DNA of 64,000 bases from JAIEPW01 sp964471915 (GCA_964471915.1 CAYYID010000024.1:3561-67560), one strand, 5' to 3'. Shown: positions 1-8,504, numbered from the stretch's first letter. The notes: generated by a model from the sequence alone, not told the origin. Numbers and translations are program-made.

Positions 1-270
1 CAAGCCAGCTTCAAGAAGGTCTGGGGCACGACCCTTCGCAAGGCGGGTGTCCCCTACTTCCGGATCTACGACCTCCGGTCGACCTACGCGACCCGGCTCA
101 GCGCGGGCGGTGTAGCCGACGAATGGGTGACACAGCTCCTGCGCCAAGGCGACGCGAAGGTGTTCAAGAAGTACTCGCAGATGAAACTGCAGATGAAGCG
201 CGAGGCTCTGCTCAAGCTGAACCGGAAAGCCAATGATAAATCGAGTTCTGGCACAGGCGAGGCGGCATGA
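1..270 (+). CDS. Tyrosine recombinase/integrase, C-terminal part (cut by window start)
   Basis: This is the last 89 residues of a phage-type tyrosine recombinase; the start lies outside the window. The segment DLRSTYATRL (Arg at visible residue 26) matches the second catalytic Arg box, and FKKYSQM (Tyr at visible residue 58) is the expected nucleophile. The usual His of the HxxR box is Tyr here, and the usual LLGH is LLRQ, so it is a divergent family member. The gene ends about 95 bases from the 3' end of a tRNA-Thr gene, which is the normal place for an integrase of an element that uses the tRNA as attachment site. Family assignment is fairly secure; whether the enzyme is active cannot be judged. 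Confidence 0.8.
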   Translation, partial: QASFKKVWGTTLRKAGVPYFRIYDLRSTYATRLSAGGVADEWVTQLLRQGDAKVFKKYSQMKLQMKREALLKLNRKANDKSSSGTGEAA

Positions 271-297
271 AGGGGTTTTGGCACAGTTTTGGCACAG
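246..297 (+). repeat. Three 11-bp direct repeats at the integrase 3' end
   Basis: TTTTGGCACAG occurs twice in perfect tandem (276-286 and 287-297), and a copy with one mismatch (TTCTGGCACAG) sits at 246-256, inside the last codons of the integrase. Short direct repeats between an integrase and its attachment site are typical of arm-type integrase binding sites; that role is inference. Confidence 0.55.
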
Positions 298-315
298 TTG
301 GGGCCCAATAGCGAA

Positions 316-342
316 GATCCCGCGCGGTGACGCTGCGGGATC
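316..342 (+). terminator. Hairpin after the integrase, possible terminator
   Basis: GATCCCGC (316-323) and GCGGGATC (335-342) form a perfect 8-bp stem with an 11-base loop. It lies between the integrase stop and the 3' end of the opposing tRNA gene. There is only a weak T-rich tail, so termination is plausible but unproven. Confidence 0.4.
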
Positions 343-365
343 TGATTGATTCTATGTGGGAAGTC

Positions 366-441
366 TGGAGCCACCCGCCGGGATTGAACCGGCGACCTGC
401 TGATTACGAATCAGCCGCTCTACCAGCTGAGCTAGGGTGGC
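366..441 (-). tRNA. tRNA-Thr (anticodon CGT)
   Basis: The minus strand folds as a standard 76-nt tRNA. The acceptor stem GCCACCC pairs with GGGTGGC, followed by discriminator T and an encoded CCA (366-368). The D arm is GCTC...GAGC. The anticodon stem GCTGA/TCAGC carries loop TTCGTAA with anticodon CGT, which reads ACG (Thr). The T arm is GCCGG-TTCAATC-CCGGC. Its 3' end faces the integrase, so this gene is the likely attachment site of the element to the left. Confidence 0.95.
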
Positions 442-490
442 TCATTTCTTGAGTTTACCGCAACCCTGGCCGGTGTTGCACAATGACCCT

Positions 491-796
491 ATGCCTCTTG
501 TCAAGGTCGCCTCGCTGGCGGACGTCCCGCCCGGCAAGGTCTACGAAGCTCTGGTCGGCGAGGACTCCTACGCCATCTGCAATCGCCGCGGCGAGATCCA
601 TGCGCTGAACGGCATCTGCCCCCACGCCGGGGGACCGCTGGGTCAGGGCGAACTCGACGGCGAGAACATCGTCTGCCCCTGGCATGCGTGGAGCTACGAC
701 TGCGCCACCGGCGTCAATAGCGACGACGACCAGGTTAAGGTGGAAACCTACCCGGTGAAGATCGACGGCGACGCGATCTACATCGAACTGCCCTGA
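491..796 (+). CDS. Rieske [2Fe-2S] ferredoxin-like protein
   Basis: This 101-residue soluble protein consists of one Rieske domain of the small NirD/ferredoxin type. The cluster ligands are visible: C43-x-H45 in GICPHAGG and C62-x2-H65 in VCPWHAWSYD. It probably carries electrons to an oxygenase or reductase that is not encoded here. The ATG at 491 is chosen because the upstream GTG at 437 would lie inside the tRNA gene. mutM follows 13 bases downstream, so the two are probably co-transcribed. There is no clear Shine-Dalgarno; CACAAT lies six bases before the start, a near match to the leaderless pattern seen elsewhere in the window. Confidence 0.88.
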   Translation: MPLVKVASLADVPPGKVYEALVGEDSYAICNRRGEIHALNGICPHAGGPLGQGELDGENIVCPWHAWSYDCATGVNSDDDQVKVETYPVKIDGDAIYIELP

Positions 797-809
797 CCAG
801 GTTGCCGCT

Positions 810-1592
810 ATCCCCGAGCTACCCGAAGTCGAGAACGTGGTGCGGACGCTGGCGCCGCGCCTTACGGGACGCACCATCCGGAGCGCGGTCTTCTCTTCCC
901 CGCACGTAGTGCACGAGGACTTCGCGTCGCTGGCTGCCCGCCTGGCAAACCGGCGCGTCACGGCCGTCCGGCGCCGCGCCAAGTTCATCCTGCTGGTGCT
1001 GGACGAGGGAACGCTGGCGATCCATCTGGGAATGACCGGGAAGCTCCTGTTCGACGCGCCAACGGGGAAGCATGCCTATGCGATCTTCGAACTCGACGAC
1101 GGCGTGCTGGTCTTCGACGACCCGCGCCAGTTCGGCAAGATCGAGTGGGAGCCGGAGCGGGTGGAGGCCCTGGGTCCGGAGCCGCTGGAGATTTCGCTCG
1201 AGGACTTTTTCCAGCGCCTGCGGGAGCGCCGCGGTCGAGTGAAGCCGTTGCTGCTGAACCAGGCGTTCCTGGGCGGGCTTGGCAATATCTACGTGGACGA
1301 AGCGCTGCACCGCGCGGGCATCCATCCCCTGGCGCGCGCCGCGGGTTTGTCGAAGCCGCGCGCCGCGCGGCTGCTCGACGCGATTCGCGAGATCCTGGCG
1401 GTGGCGATCGAACTGGGCGGGTCGTCGATTTCCGACTACGTGGACGCCGAGGGGCGGCGTGGAGAGTTCCAGCACCTGCACCGCGTCTACGGCCGGGAGG
1501 GCGAGCCGTGCGCCACCTGCGGCGCCCCGATTCGCCGGATCGTGATCGCCCAACGGGGCACCCATTTCTGCCCCCGCTGCCAGAGGCGCTAG
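810..1592 (+). CDS. mutM: Formamidopyrimidine-DNA glycosylase (MutM/Fpg), apparent ATC start
   Basis: A bifunctional DNA glycosylase/AP lyase that removes 8-oxoguanine and formamidopyrimidines. After the initiator the protein reads PELPEVE, the invariant N-terminus in which Pro is the catalytic nucleophile after Met removal and Glu the acid. HLGMTGKL, the H2TH region with LGNIYVDEALH, and the C-terminal zinc finger (C-x2-C ... C-x2-C in the last 27 residues) are all present, giving about 260 residues, normal for the family. The codon immediately before PELPEVE is ATC, and no in-frame ATG, GTG or TTG lies just upstream. The first standard in-frame start, GTG at 837, would delete the catalytic Pro. 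Initiation at ATC 810 is therefore the best model; a base error is the alternative. Confidence 0.88.
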   Translation: MPELPEVENVVRTLAPRLTGRTIRSAVFSSPHVVHEDFASLAARLANRRVTAVRRRAKFILLVLDEGTLAIHLGMTGKLLFDAPTGKHAYAIFELDDGVLVFDDPRQFGKIEWEPERVEALGPEPLEISLEDFFQRLRERRGRVKPLLLNQAFLGGLGNIYVDEALHRAGIHPLARAAGLSKPRAARLLDAIREILAVAIELGGSSISDYVDAEGRRGEFQHLHRVYGREGEPCATCGAPIRRIVIAQRGTHFCPRCQRR

Positions 1593-1646
1593 TTGCAACC
1601 CTGCCCCGGCTGCGATACAAATGACGGGCAAAGCGAGGTGCACCGA

Positions 1647-2873
1647 ATGATCCGTTACGCCGCCGTGGCTGCCAGTGCGTTGCTGCTGGTTTCGTGCGCG
1701 AAACAGAGCGGCCTGCAGGCCGGTCCGGAGTTCCAGAAGAAACTGCTCGAGATGGCGGTAAGCGCCAAGCCCGGAGCGGTGATCGAGCTGCCCGAGGGCA
1801 AGCATACGCTCGACACGAACATCCAGATCACCGCCGACAACGTCACCATCCGCGGCAAGGGCATCGACAAGACGATCCTGAACTTCAAAGGGCAGAAGAC
1901 CGGCGCCAACGGGATCCTGGCGAGCGGCAACCACTTCACGCTGGAAGACATGACCGTGCAGGACACCAAGGGCGACGCGGTGAAGATCAACGGCGCCGAC
2001 GGGGTCACAGTGCGGCGCGTGAAGACCGAATGGACCGAGGGTCCGAAGGCCACCAACGGCGCTTATGGGATCTATCCGGTGCGCTGCAAGAACGTGCTGA
2101 TCGAGGACTCGGTGGCCATCGCGGCCTCCGACGCGGGCATTTACGTCGGCCAATCGACGCAGATTATCGTGCGCCGCAACCGCGCCGAGTTCAACGTCGC
2201 GGGCATCGAGATCGAGAACTCGACGCACGCCGACGTCTACGACAACGTCGCGACGAACAACACCGGCGGACTGCTGATCTTCAACCTGCCGAACCTGCCG
2301 GTGCAGGGCGGCAGTTACACGCGGGCCTACAACAACAAGATCTACGCCAACAACACCGAGAACTTCGCGGCGCCAGGCAACACAGTGGCGAACGTGCCCG
2401 CGGGCACCGGCCTGATGGTGATGGCGACCAACCATATCGAACTCTTCAAGAATGAGGTGCGGGACAACAACAGCTACCAGATCTCGGTGATCAGCTACTT
2501 TGCAACGGGCAATCCGCTGAAAGACGAGAAGTTCTATCCCTACTCCGATACCATCCACATCCACGACAACCAGGTGGGACAGGGCGGCGCGAAGCCGGAC
2601 AAGCGGATCGCGAAGCTGGCGCCCGCACTCGGCAATCCGATTCCGCAGATCCTGTGGGATGGCGTGGTGGATCCCAAGCTCGGCAAACAGCTCCCGGACG
2701 CCAAGCGCATCTGCATCCAGAACAACGGGGACGTCAGCTTCGTGAACTACGATTTCGCGAACGGCGTGAAGAACCCGCAGCGCGACTTGAAGGCGCATGA
2801 CTGCGCCCATACCCCGCTGCCGCCGATCGCGATCGGCGCGGGTGCGACCCCCGCCGTCTCCGGAGGAATGTAA
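1647..2873 (+). CDS. Parallel beta-helix repeat lipoprotein, first of a tandem pair
   Basis: This 408-residue exported lipoprotein begins MIRYAAVAASALLLVSC, with a lipobox ending at C17. The body is a right-handed parallel beta-helix, with repeated segments such as NVTIRGKGIDKTIL and NVLIEDSVAIAASDAGIYVGQS. It matches the TIGR03805-type family, known to be encoded next to a diheme cytochrome of the TIGR03806/SO_2930 type, as here. The substrate is unknown; beta-helix proteins of this kind often bind or cleave polysaccharides, but no catalytic site is evident. GAGG at 1635-1638 is a good ribosome site for the ATG at 1647. The next gene is a close paralogue starting 3 bases after this stop. Confidence 0.85.
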   Translation: MIRYAAVAASALLLVSCAKQSGLQAGPEFQKKLLEMAVSAKPGAVIELPEGKHTLDTNIQITADNVTIRGKGIDKTILNFKGQKTGANGILASGNHFTLEDMTVQDTKGDAVKINGADGVTVRRVKTEWTEGPKATNGAYGIYPVRCKNVLIEDSVAIAASDAGIYVGQSTQIIVRRNRAEFNVAGIEIENSTHADVYDNVATNNTGGLLIFNLPNLPVQGGSYTRAYNNKIYANNTENFAAPGNTVANVPAGTGLMVMATNHIELFKNEVRDNNSYQISVISYFATGNPLKDEKFYPYSDTIHIHDNQVGQGGAKPDKRIAKLAPALGNPIPQILWDGVVDPKLGKQLPDAKRICIQNNGDVSFVNYDFANGVKNPQRDLKAHDCAHTPLPPIAIGAGATPAVSGGM

Positions 2874-2876
2874 GTC

Positions 2877-4103
2877 ATGAAGCGCACCTTGCTCGCCACC
2901 GCAATTCTGCTGGCCGGCTGCGCCAAGAAGGACCCCGGCTTCATTGCGGCGGGTCCCGACTTTCAGAAGCGGGCGCTCGAAGCGCTGATCGCCGCCAAAC
3001 CCGGCACCACCATCACGTTCCCGGAAGGGCGCTTCTCGCTCGATACGCAGCTTTCCGTAACCGCCGATAACATCACCGTGCGCGGCCAGGGCATGGACAA
3101 GACGATCCTCAGCTTCCAGGGCCAGAAGACGGGATCGAGCGGGTTCCTCGCCAGCGGCAATAAGTTCACCATCGAGGACCTTACGGTGCAGGACCCCAAG
3201 GGCGACGGGATCAAGGTCAATGGCGCGGAAGGCGTCATCATGAGGCGCGTGAAAGCCGAATGGACCGGCGGCCCGAAGCCGACCAACGGGCCCTACGGGC
3301 TGTACCCGGTGCGCTGCAAGAACGTGCTGGTGGAGGATTCGGTCGCCATCGGATCCTCGGACGCGGGCATTTACGTCGGGCAGTCCTCGCAGATCGTGGT
3401 GCGCCGCAACCGGGCGGAGATGAACGTCGCGGGCATCGAGATCGAGAACTCGACGTTCTCCGACGTCTACGAGAATGTCGCCGTGAACAATACGGCGGGC
3501 ATGCTGGTCTTCAACCTGCCGAATGTCCCGGTGCAGGGCGGCAAGCACTCGCGGGTGTACAAGAACAAGCTGGAGAACAACAACACGCCCAACTTCGGAC
3601 CGCCGGGACATATTGTCGGGAACCTGCCGGCGGGCAGCGGATTGATCGTCCTGGCCACGGCGCAGGCCGACGTCTACGACAACGACATCGGCAACCACGA
3701 CAGCTTCAACATCGCGGTGGTCAGCTTCCTCTCGAACGGCCTTCCGCTCAAGGATCCGAACTACTATCCGTATCCGGACTCGATCTACATCCACGACAAC
3801 CGCTTTGGGAAGTCGGGAGCAAAGCCGGACAAGCAGATCGCGGCGCTGAAGCCCGCGCTGGGGCTGCCGATCCCGTCGATCATCTGGGACGGCATGGTGG
3901 ACCCGAAGCACGGCAAGGCGCTGCCGGAGGACAAGCGGATCTGCATCGCCAACAACGGCGAGACCTCGTTTGCGAACTACGATTTCGCCGGCGGGGCGAA
4001 GAAGGTCAGCCGGGATCTCAAGGCGCACGATTGCAAGCGGCCGCCGCTGGCGCCCGTGGAACTGTCGATGACGCCCGCCGCTGGAGCGCGGGCGGGGCTG
4101 TAG
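2877..4103 (+). CDS. Parallel beta-helix repeat lipoprotein, second of a tandem pair
   Basis: A 408-residue paralogue of the preceding gene with nearly the same length and layout: lipobox LLAGC near residue 14, an N-terminal segment GPDFQKRALEALIAAKPG, then the helix repeats. Long stretches, for example GIYPVRCKNVL versus GLYPVRCKNVL, are nearly identical, so the pair arose by tandem duplication. GGAGGA inside the end of the upstream gene (2862-2867) serves as ribosome site, so the genes are translationally close and almost certainly one transcript. Probably anchored in the outer membrane; function unknown. Confidence 0.85.
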   Translation: MKRTLLATAILLAGCAKKDPGFIAAGPDFQKRALEALIAAKPGTTITFPEGRFSLDTQLSVTADNITVRGQGMDKTILSFQGQKTGSSGFLASGNKFTIEDLTVQDPKGDGIKVNGAEGVIMRRVKAEWTGGPKPTNGPYGLYPVRCKNVLVEDSVAIGSSDAGIYVGQSSQIVVRRNRAEMNVAGIEIENSTFSDVYENVAVNNTAGMLVFNLPNVPVQGGKHSRVYKNKLENNNTPNFGPPGHIVGNLPAGSGLIVLATAQADVYDNDIGNHDSFNIAVVSFLSNGLPLKDPNYYPYPDSIYIHDNRFGKSGAKPDKQIAALKPALGLPIPSIIWDGMVDPKHGKALPEDKRICIANNGETSFANYDFAGGAKKVSRDLKAHDCKRPPLAPVELSMTPAAGARAGL

Positions 4104-4179
4104 GTCCGCTGGGAGCCTGCCGGCTTCCTTAACATAGGCGGTAAGCTCCGATTCCCACCGCCGGCCGGTCCCCGGAAGA

Positions 4180-4185
4180 TAGAAT
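4180..4185 (+). promoter_or_regulatory. -10 hexamer TAGAAT, likely leaderless start
   Basis: TAGAAT ends 8 bases before the ATG at 4194, and there is no Shine-Dalgarno in between. Transcription would begin at or within two bases of the start codon. No good -35 box is seen. Confidence 0.4.
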
Positions 4186-4193
4186 CAAGACCT

Positions 4194-5213
4194 ATGCGCT
4201 ATGTTCTCGCGCTCACGCTGGCGATCCTGGCGGGCTGTACGCGCCGGCCGGCCGAACCGCGTACGTTTCTGGAAGAACCGTTCCCGAAGCAGCTTTCCGC
4301 CTGGGGTCTCTTCTCGGAGAAGTTCGAACCCCGCCCCGGCGTGCTCCCGTACGATCTGAATACACCGCTCTTTTCCGACTACGCCGACAAGTACCGCACG
4401 GTCTGGATGCCCGCCGGACGCCCGGCGAAGTACAGCGCCACCGAGGTGTTTGACTTCCCCATCGGCACGGTGCTCTCGAAGACGTTTTCGTTCGACGGAC
4501 GGCGTATTGAAACACGGCTGCTGGTGAAGGCGAAGTCCGGCTGGGTGGGCTTGCCCTACGTTTGGAACAAGGAGCAGTCCGATGCGACGCTCGAGATCGC
4601 GCCCGACGCCCAGGAGATCACGCACCAGGGCCGGCAAATCCACTACGCGATTCCGAACATGAACCAGTGCAAGGGCTGTCACGAGAACTCGCGCGTGATG
4701 TCGCCGATCGGGCCGAAGGCGCGCCACCTGAACCGCGACTACGCCTACGCCGGCGGCAAGCAGAACCAGCTCGCGCACTGGGTGAAGGCGGGCTACCTGA
4801 ATCAGGCGCCGGCGGACGCGCTGCGCGCCGCCGTGTGGAACGATCCGGCCAGCGGTTCGCTGGAGCAGCGTGCGCGCGCCTATCTCGACATCAATTGCGC
4901 CCACTGCCACAACGAAAAGGGCCCGGCGAACACGTCGGGACTGTATCTCACGATGATGGAGACGAACCCGGTCGCGCTGGGCACCTGCAAGGCTCCCGTC
5001 GCCACCGGACCCGGCTCCGGGACGTTCCGCTTCTCGATTCTGCCCGGCAAGCCCGACGAGTCGATCATCATCCACCGCATGCAGTCCCGGACGCCGAAGA
5101 TCATGATGCCGGAGTTGGGGCGCGACGTCGTCCACGAGGAGGGGCTGGCACTGATCCGCGAGTGGATCGCGGCGTTGTCCGGTGATTGTTCCAACAAGAC
5201 GCCGGCTGACTGA
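4194..5213 (+). CDS. Diheme c-type cytochrome lipoprotein (SO_2930/HNE_0200 type)
   Basis: A 339-residue exported electron-transfer protein. The N-terminus MRYVLALTLAILAGC is a lipoprotein signal. Two covalent haem sites are visible: CKGCH (159-163) and CAHCH (235-239). The family (TIGR03806 type) is consistently found next to beta-helix proteins such as the two genes upstream, so the three probably form one functional unit at the cell envelope. The electron donor, acceptor and substrate are unknown. Close to the C-terminus the segment GKPDESIIIHRMQS resembles the linker of haem-containing proteins from acidobacteria and planctomycetes. Confidence 0.87.
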   Translation: MRYVLALTLAILAGCTRRPAEPRTFLEEPFPKQLSAWGLFSEKFEPRPGVLPYDLNTPLFSDYADKYRTVWMPAGRPAKYSATEVFDFPIGTVLSKTFSFDGRRIETRLLVKAKSGWVGLPYVWNKEQSDATLEIAPDAQEITHQGRQIHYAIPNMNQCKGCHENSRVMSPIGPKARHLNRDYAYAGGKQNQLAHWVKAGYLNQAPADALRAAVWNDPASGSLEQRARAYLDINCAHCHNEKGPANTSGLYLTMMETNPVALGTCKAPVATGPGSGTFRFSILPGKPDESIIIHRMQSRTPKIMMPELGRDVVHEEGLALIREWIAALSGDCSNKTPAD

Positions 5214-5270
5214 CGGCTGGATGGGCTAAGCTGAAAGCTCCCGCGCTTCCCTTCTCCCGAAGGACCCTCC

Positions 5271-6899
5271 ATGCCTCTTATCGAACGCCGCTTTGTGTGG
5301 ATAGCGGGCGGCTTGTTGCTGCTGCTCGCCGCGGTGCAGATTACCGCGGCGCTGGGCGACGCGCCCACCTGGGACGAAGCGATCCACCTCGCGGCGGGGT
5401 ACAGCATCTGGAAGACCGGCGACTACCGGATCAACCCCGAGCATCCGGCGCTGGGACACCTGCTGCACGCCGCGCCCCTCTTGCTTCTGCAACCCGAACT
5501 CCAGATCGATCATGCAAGCTGGGCCACCCGCCACGCCCGCGACTTCGGAGAACAGTTCCTGTATGAGGGCACGCAGCCGCCGGACCGGCTGCTGTTCGCG
5601 GGACGCCTGGTCGCGATGGGCAGCACGTGGGCGCTGGCGGCCGCCCTGGCGTGGTGGGTGCGGAAGCGCGCGGGTGCGGGCGCGGCGCTCACCGCCCTGG
5701 CGCTATTCGCGCTGGACCCGACGGCGCTCGCCATCGGGCGCTACGTCACCAACGACATGTTGACGGCGCTCTTCTTCTTTCTTGCCTGCGCGCTCTGGAT
5801 CGATTACCTGGAGGACGGCCGGCGGTTGTGGCCCGCCATGCTGGCGCTGAGCGCGGCGACGCTCACCAAGTACTCGGCACTGATCCTGATTCCCGCGTTC
5901 TTCGTACTCGCGCTGCTCCGCCGGCGCGGTCTGGGACGCCCCGCGCGCGTTTTTGCGGCAGCCTGGACCGGGATGTTCCTGCTGGTGCATGCGCCCGAGG
6001 TGAAGGCCTCTTTCGACTACGTGACCAAGAAGGAACGCCGGGGTCCGTACACGACTCCCTCACTGCAGGATCAGGCGGACCGCGCGACGCCGATCGGCAG
6101 GACGCTCCGCTGGCTGGGCCGGCGCGGCCTTCCGCCGTATGCGTACTTCGTAGGGCTCAACGGGCAGGCACGGTATTTCCGCGGACATCCGAGCTACCTG
6201 CTCGGGCGGATCTCGCGGCAAGGCTCGCCGTGGTACTTCCCCGTCGCCGTGGCGGTGAAGACGCCGCTGGCGGTGCTGCTGGCGGGTCTCGCGGTCGCGC
6301 TGGCGCTTGCTCTGCGCCGGCGCTGGCCGGGCGCCGCGGCGACCGGTCTCGCGGTCCCGACGGCGTTGTTCTTGGCCGCCGCGATTGCCTCCAGCCTGAA
6401 CATCGGGATCCGTCACCTGCTGCCGCTGTTCGCGCCGGCGTACGCCCTGCTCGCGCTGGCGCTCGCCGCCGCCGGCCTCCGCAAGGTCGCCCTCGCGGCC
6501 ATCGCGGTTGCCGCGCTGGAGAGCGCGTGGATCTACCCGCACCATCTCTCGTTCTTCAACGTGGCCGCCGGCGGGCCGTCGCAGGGCTCGCGCTATCTGC
6601 TCGATTCGAACATCGACTGGGGCCAGGACGCCAAGCGCCTCGCCGCGTATCAGCAGCAGAGCGGCAACAATCCCCTGTGCGTGCTGTACTTCGGCACCGC
6701 CCGCCTCGGCGCCTACGGACTCTGGTGGGAGGAGGTGCTGCGCGACGGCAAGCTGCGCAACGATTGCGTCGCCGCGGTCAGTGTCACCCCGCTGCACGGG
6801 CTATACATGGATGGCGACCCGCTGGCGCCGCTGCGCGCGCGGACGCCGGACGGCCGCGTGGGCTATTCGATCTATCTCTACGATCTACGGCGCCGTTAA
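5271..6899 (+). CDS. GT39-like membrane glycosyltransferase
   Basis: A 542-residue polytopic protein of the GT-C/dolichyl-phosphate-mannose-protein-mannosyltransferase superfamily. The first periplasmic loop carries the catalytic acidic pair D35-E36 in PTWDEAIHL. About ten hydrophobic helices follow. The C-terminal lumenal part has SRYLLDSNIDWGQD, a signature shared with the gene at 61.2-62.9 kb (SDSNLDWGQG), so those two belong to the same subfamily. Such enzymes move a sugar from a polyprenyl-phosphate carrier to a protein or lipid outside the membrane; the acceptor is unknown. The last 15 bases overlap the 3' end of the opposing purK. Confidence 0.82.
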   Translation: MPLIERRFVWIAGGLLLLLAAVQITAALGDAPTWDEAIHLAAGYSIWKTGDYRINPEHPALGHLLHAAPLLLLQPELQIDHASWATRHARDFGEQFLYEGTQPPDRLLFAGRLVAMGSTWALAAALAWWVRKRAGAGAALTALALFALDPTALAIGRYVTNDMLTALFFFLACALWIDYLEDGRRLWPAMLALSAATLTKYSALILIPAFFVLALLRRRGLGRPARVFAAAWTGMFLLVHAPEVKASFDYVTKKERRGPYTTPSLQDQADRATPIGRTLRWLGRRGLPPYAYFVGLNGQARYFRGHPSYLLGRISRQGSPWYFPVAVAVKTPLAVLLAGLAVALALALRRRWPGAAATGLAVPTALFLAAAIASSLNIGIRHLLPLFAPAYALLALALAAAGLRKVALAAIAVAALESAWIYPHHLSFFNVAAGGPSQGSRYLLDSNIDWGQDAKRLAAYQQQSGNNPLCVLYFGTARLGAYGLWWEEVLRDGKLRNDCVAAVSVTPLHGLYMDGDPLAPLRARTPDGRVGYSIYLYDLRRR

Positions 6900-8018
6900 C
6901 GCCGTGCGCGCGGCCAGCACGTCGTCGAGGGCGCGCGCTCCGAGCGCGGTCAGATGACCCATCTTGCGCCCCGGCCGCGGCGCGAGCTTGCCGTACAGGT
7001 GCAGCTTCACGTTGGGATGCGCCGCCGCCGCGGCCCAGTCCGGCTCGCGCTTTGCCCAAAGATCGCCGAGCAGGTTCGCCATCGCCGCCGGACGCAGCAG
7101 TTCGGTGGATCCCAGCGGCAAACCGCACACCGCCCGCAACTGCTGCTCGAACTGCGAGGTCATGCAGGCGTCGAACGAGAAGTGCCCCGAGTTATGGGGG
7201 CGCGGCGCCAGCTCGTTGATCAGCAGCTCGCCGGCGTGCGTCACGAAGAACTCGACACACAGCACGCCCACTACGTCCAGCTTCTCCAGCACGGTGCGGG
7301 CAATCTCCACCGCCCGCACCGCCACGGGCTCCGGCACCATGGCCGGCGCGATGGTGACATCCAGGATGTGCCGGGCGTGACGGTTCTCGACGACGCCGTA
7401 GTGCGCGAATGCGCCGTCCACGCCGCGAGCGGCCACCACGGAGACTTCGCAGGCGAAATCCACGAACGCCTCGAGCACGGCCTCGGCGCGGCCGATCAAC
7501 TCCCAGGCCTCCAGCGCCAGGGCCGGCGAGGTGATCCGCACCTGTCCCTTGCCGTCATAGCCGAACCCAGCCGTCTTGAGAATCGCGGGCGTCCCCAGCG
7601 CGGCCACCGCGGCGCGCAGGTCGTCTTCGGTGCGCACCTCGCGGTAGGGCGTCACCGGCAGGCCGTGCCGGGAGAGGAAGCTCTTCTCGCGGATCCGCTG
7701 CTGCGTGGTGTGGAGCACGGCGCCGGCGGGCCGTACGGGAGCGAAACGCTCCGCCGTCGCCGTCGCCGTGGCGGAGACGTTCTCGAACTCGAAGGTGACC
7801 ACCGAGACCCGCCGCGCGAACTCCGCCACTTTGTCGAGGTCGTCGTAAGACGCGACGATCTCCTCGTCGGCCACCTGGCCGGTGGGCGTGTCGGTATCCG
7901 GGGAGAGCGTGTGCACGCGATAGCCCATGCGGCGCGCGGCGATGGCGAACATCCGCCCCAGTTGCCCGCTGCCGAGCACGCCCACTACGGAACCGGGAAG
8001 AATCGGCGCGGCTTTCAC
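6885..8018 (-). CDS. purK: N5-carboxyaminoimidazole ribonucleotide synthase
   Basis: An ATP-grasp enzyme that carboxylates 5-aminoimidazole ribonucleotide using ATP and bicarbonate in purine synthesis. The N-terminus VVGVLGSGQLGRMFAIAA is the family signature, and the ATP-grasp glycine-rich loop GFGYDGKGQ is present. Near the C-terminus, NELAPRPHNSGH is the conserved metal/phosphate region. The 377-residue length is normal. It starts at GTG and shares four bases (GTGA) with the purE stop, which indicates translational coupling. purE, the enzyme that uses its product, lies immediately upstream. Confidence 0.95.
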   Translation of the reverse strand: MKAAPILPGSVVGVLGSGQLGRMFAIAARRMGYRVHTLSPDTDTPTGQVADEEIVASYDDLDKVAEFARRVSVVTFEFENVSATATATAERFAPVRPAGAVLHTTQQRIREKSFLSRHGLPVTPYREVRTEDDLRAAVAALGTPAILKTAGFGYDGKGQVRITSPALALEAWELIGRAEAVLEAFVDFACEVSVVAARGVDGAFAHYGVVENRHARHILDVTIAPAMVPEPVAVRAVEIARTVLEKLDVVGVLCVEFFVTHAGELLINELAPRPHNSGHFSFDACMTSQFEQQLRAVCGLPLGSTELLRPAAMANLLGDLWAKREPDWAAAAAHPNVKLHLYGKLAPRPGRKMGHLTALGARALDDVLAARTALTAP

Positions 8019-8497
8019 AGGGAATCGTTCAGGACCTTGGCGGTCTGTTCGGCGCGGAACTCGAGCAGCTTCTCCCGCAGTTCCGGCCGCGAGTTGGCCA
8101 GAATCGACACGGCGAGCAACGCCGCGTTCGTCGCGCCGGCTTTGCCGATGGCGAGCGTCCCCACGGGTACGCCCGCCGGCATCTGGACGATCGACAGGAG
8201 CGAATCGACGCCTCGCAGCACCGCGCTTTCCACAGGCACCCCGAGCACCGGCAGCACCGTGTGCGCGGCGATCATCCCGGGCAGGTGCGCCGCGCCGCCC
8301 GCCCCCGCGATGATCACTTCCAGCCCGCGCGACGCCGCACCCTTCGCGTACTCGGCCATCAGATCCGGCGTCCGGTGCGCCGACACGATCCGGCATTCGT
8401 GGGGGACTCCGAACTTCGCGAGCGTGTCGGCGGCGTGCCGCAACGTCTCCCAGTCCGACTTGGACCCCATCACGATCCCGGCCAGCGGCGCGTCCAT
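8015..8497 (-). CDS. purE: N5-carboxyaminoimidazole ribonucleotide mutase
   Basis: Converts the product of PurK to 4-carboxy-5-aminoimidazole ribonucleotide. The signature MGSKSDW near the N-terminus, SAHRTPDL and GAGGAAHLPGMIAAHT are all present; total 160 residues, typical of class I PurE. The ATG at 8497 is chosen because it gives the standard short N-terminus and lies 7 bases downstream of the icd stop codon; a longer frame would overlap icd. No strong Shine-Dalgarno is present, so translation may depend on the upstream gene. Confidence 0.95.
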   Translation of the reverse strand: MDAPLAGIVMGSKSDWETLRHAADTLAKFGVPHECRIVSAHRTPDLMAEYAKGAASRGLEVIIAGAGGAAHLPGMIAAHTVLPVLGVPVESAVLRGVDSLLSIVQMPAGVPVGTLAIGKAGATNAALLAVSILANSRPELREKLLEFRAEQTAKVLNDSL

Positions 8498-8504
8498 GGC
8501 GGCG

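Noticed and set aside
437..490. GTG start at 437 for the Rieske protein
   Set aside because: It would overlap the 5' end of the tRNA-Thr gene; ATG 491 matches the family start.
819..4028. Very long open frame on the minus strand (over 1000 codons)
   Set aside because: It is the antisense shadow of mutM and the two beta-helix genes; it has no family motif and an Arg/Val/Asp-biased composition typical of shadows in GC-rich DNA.
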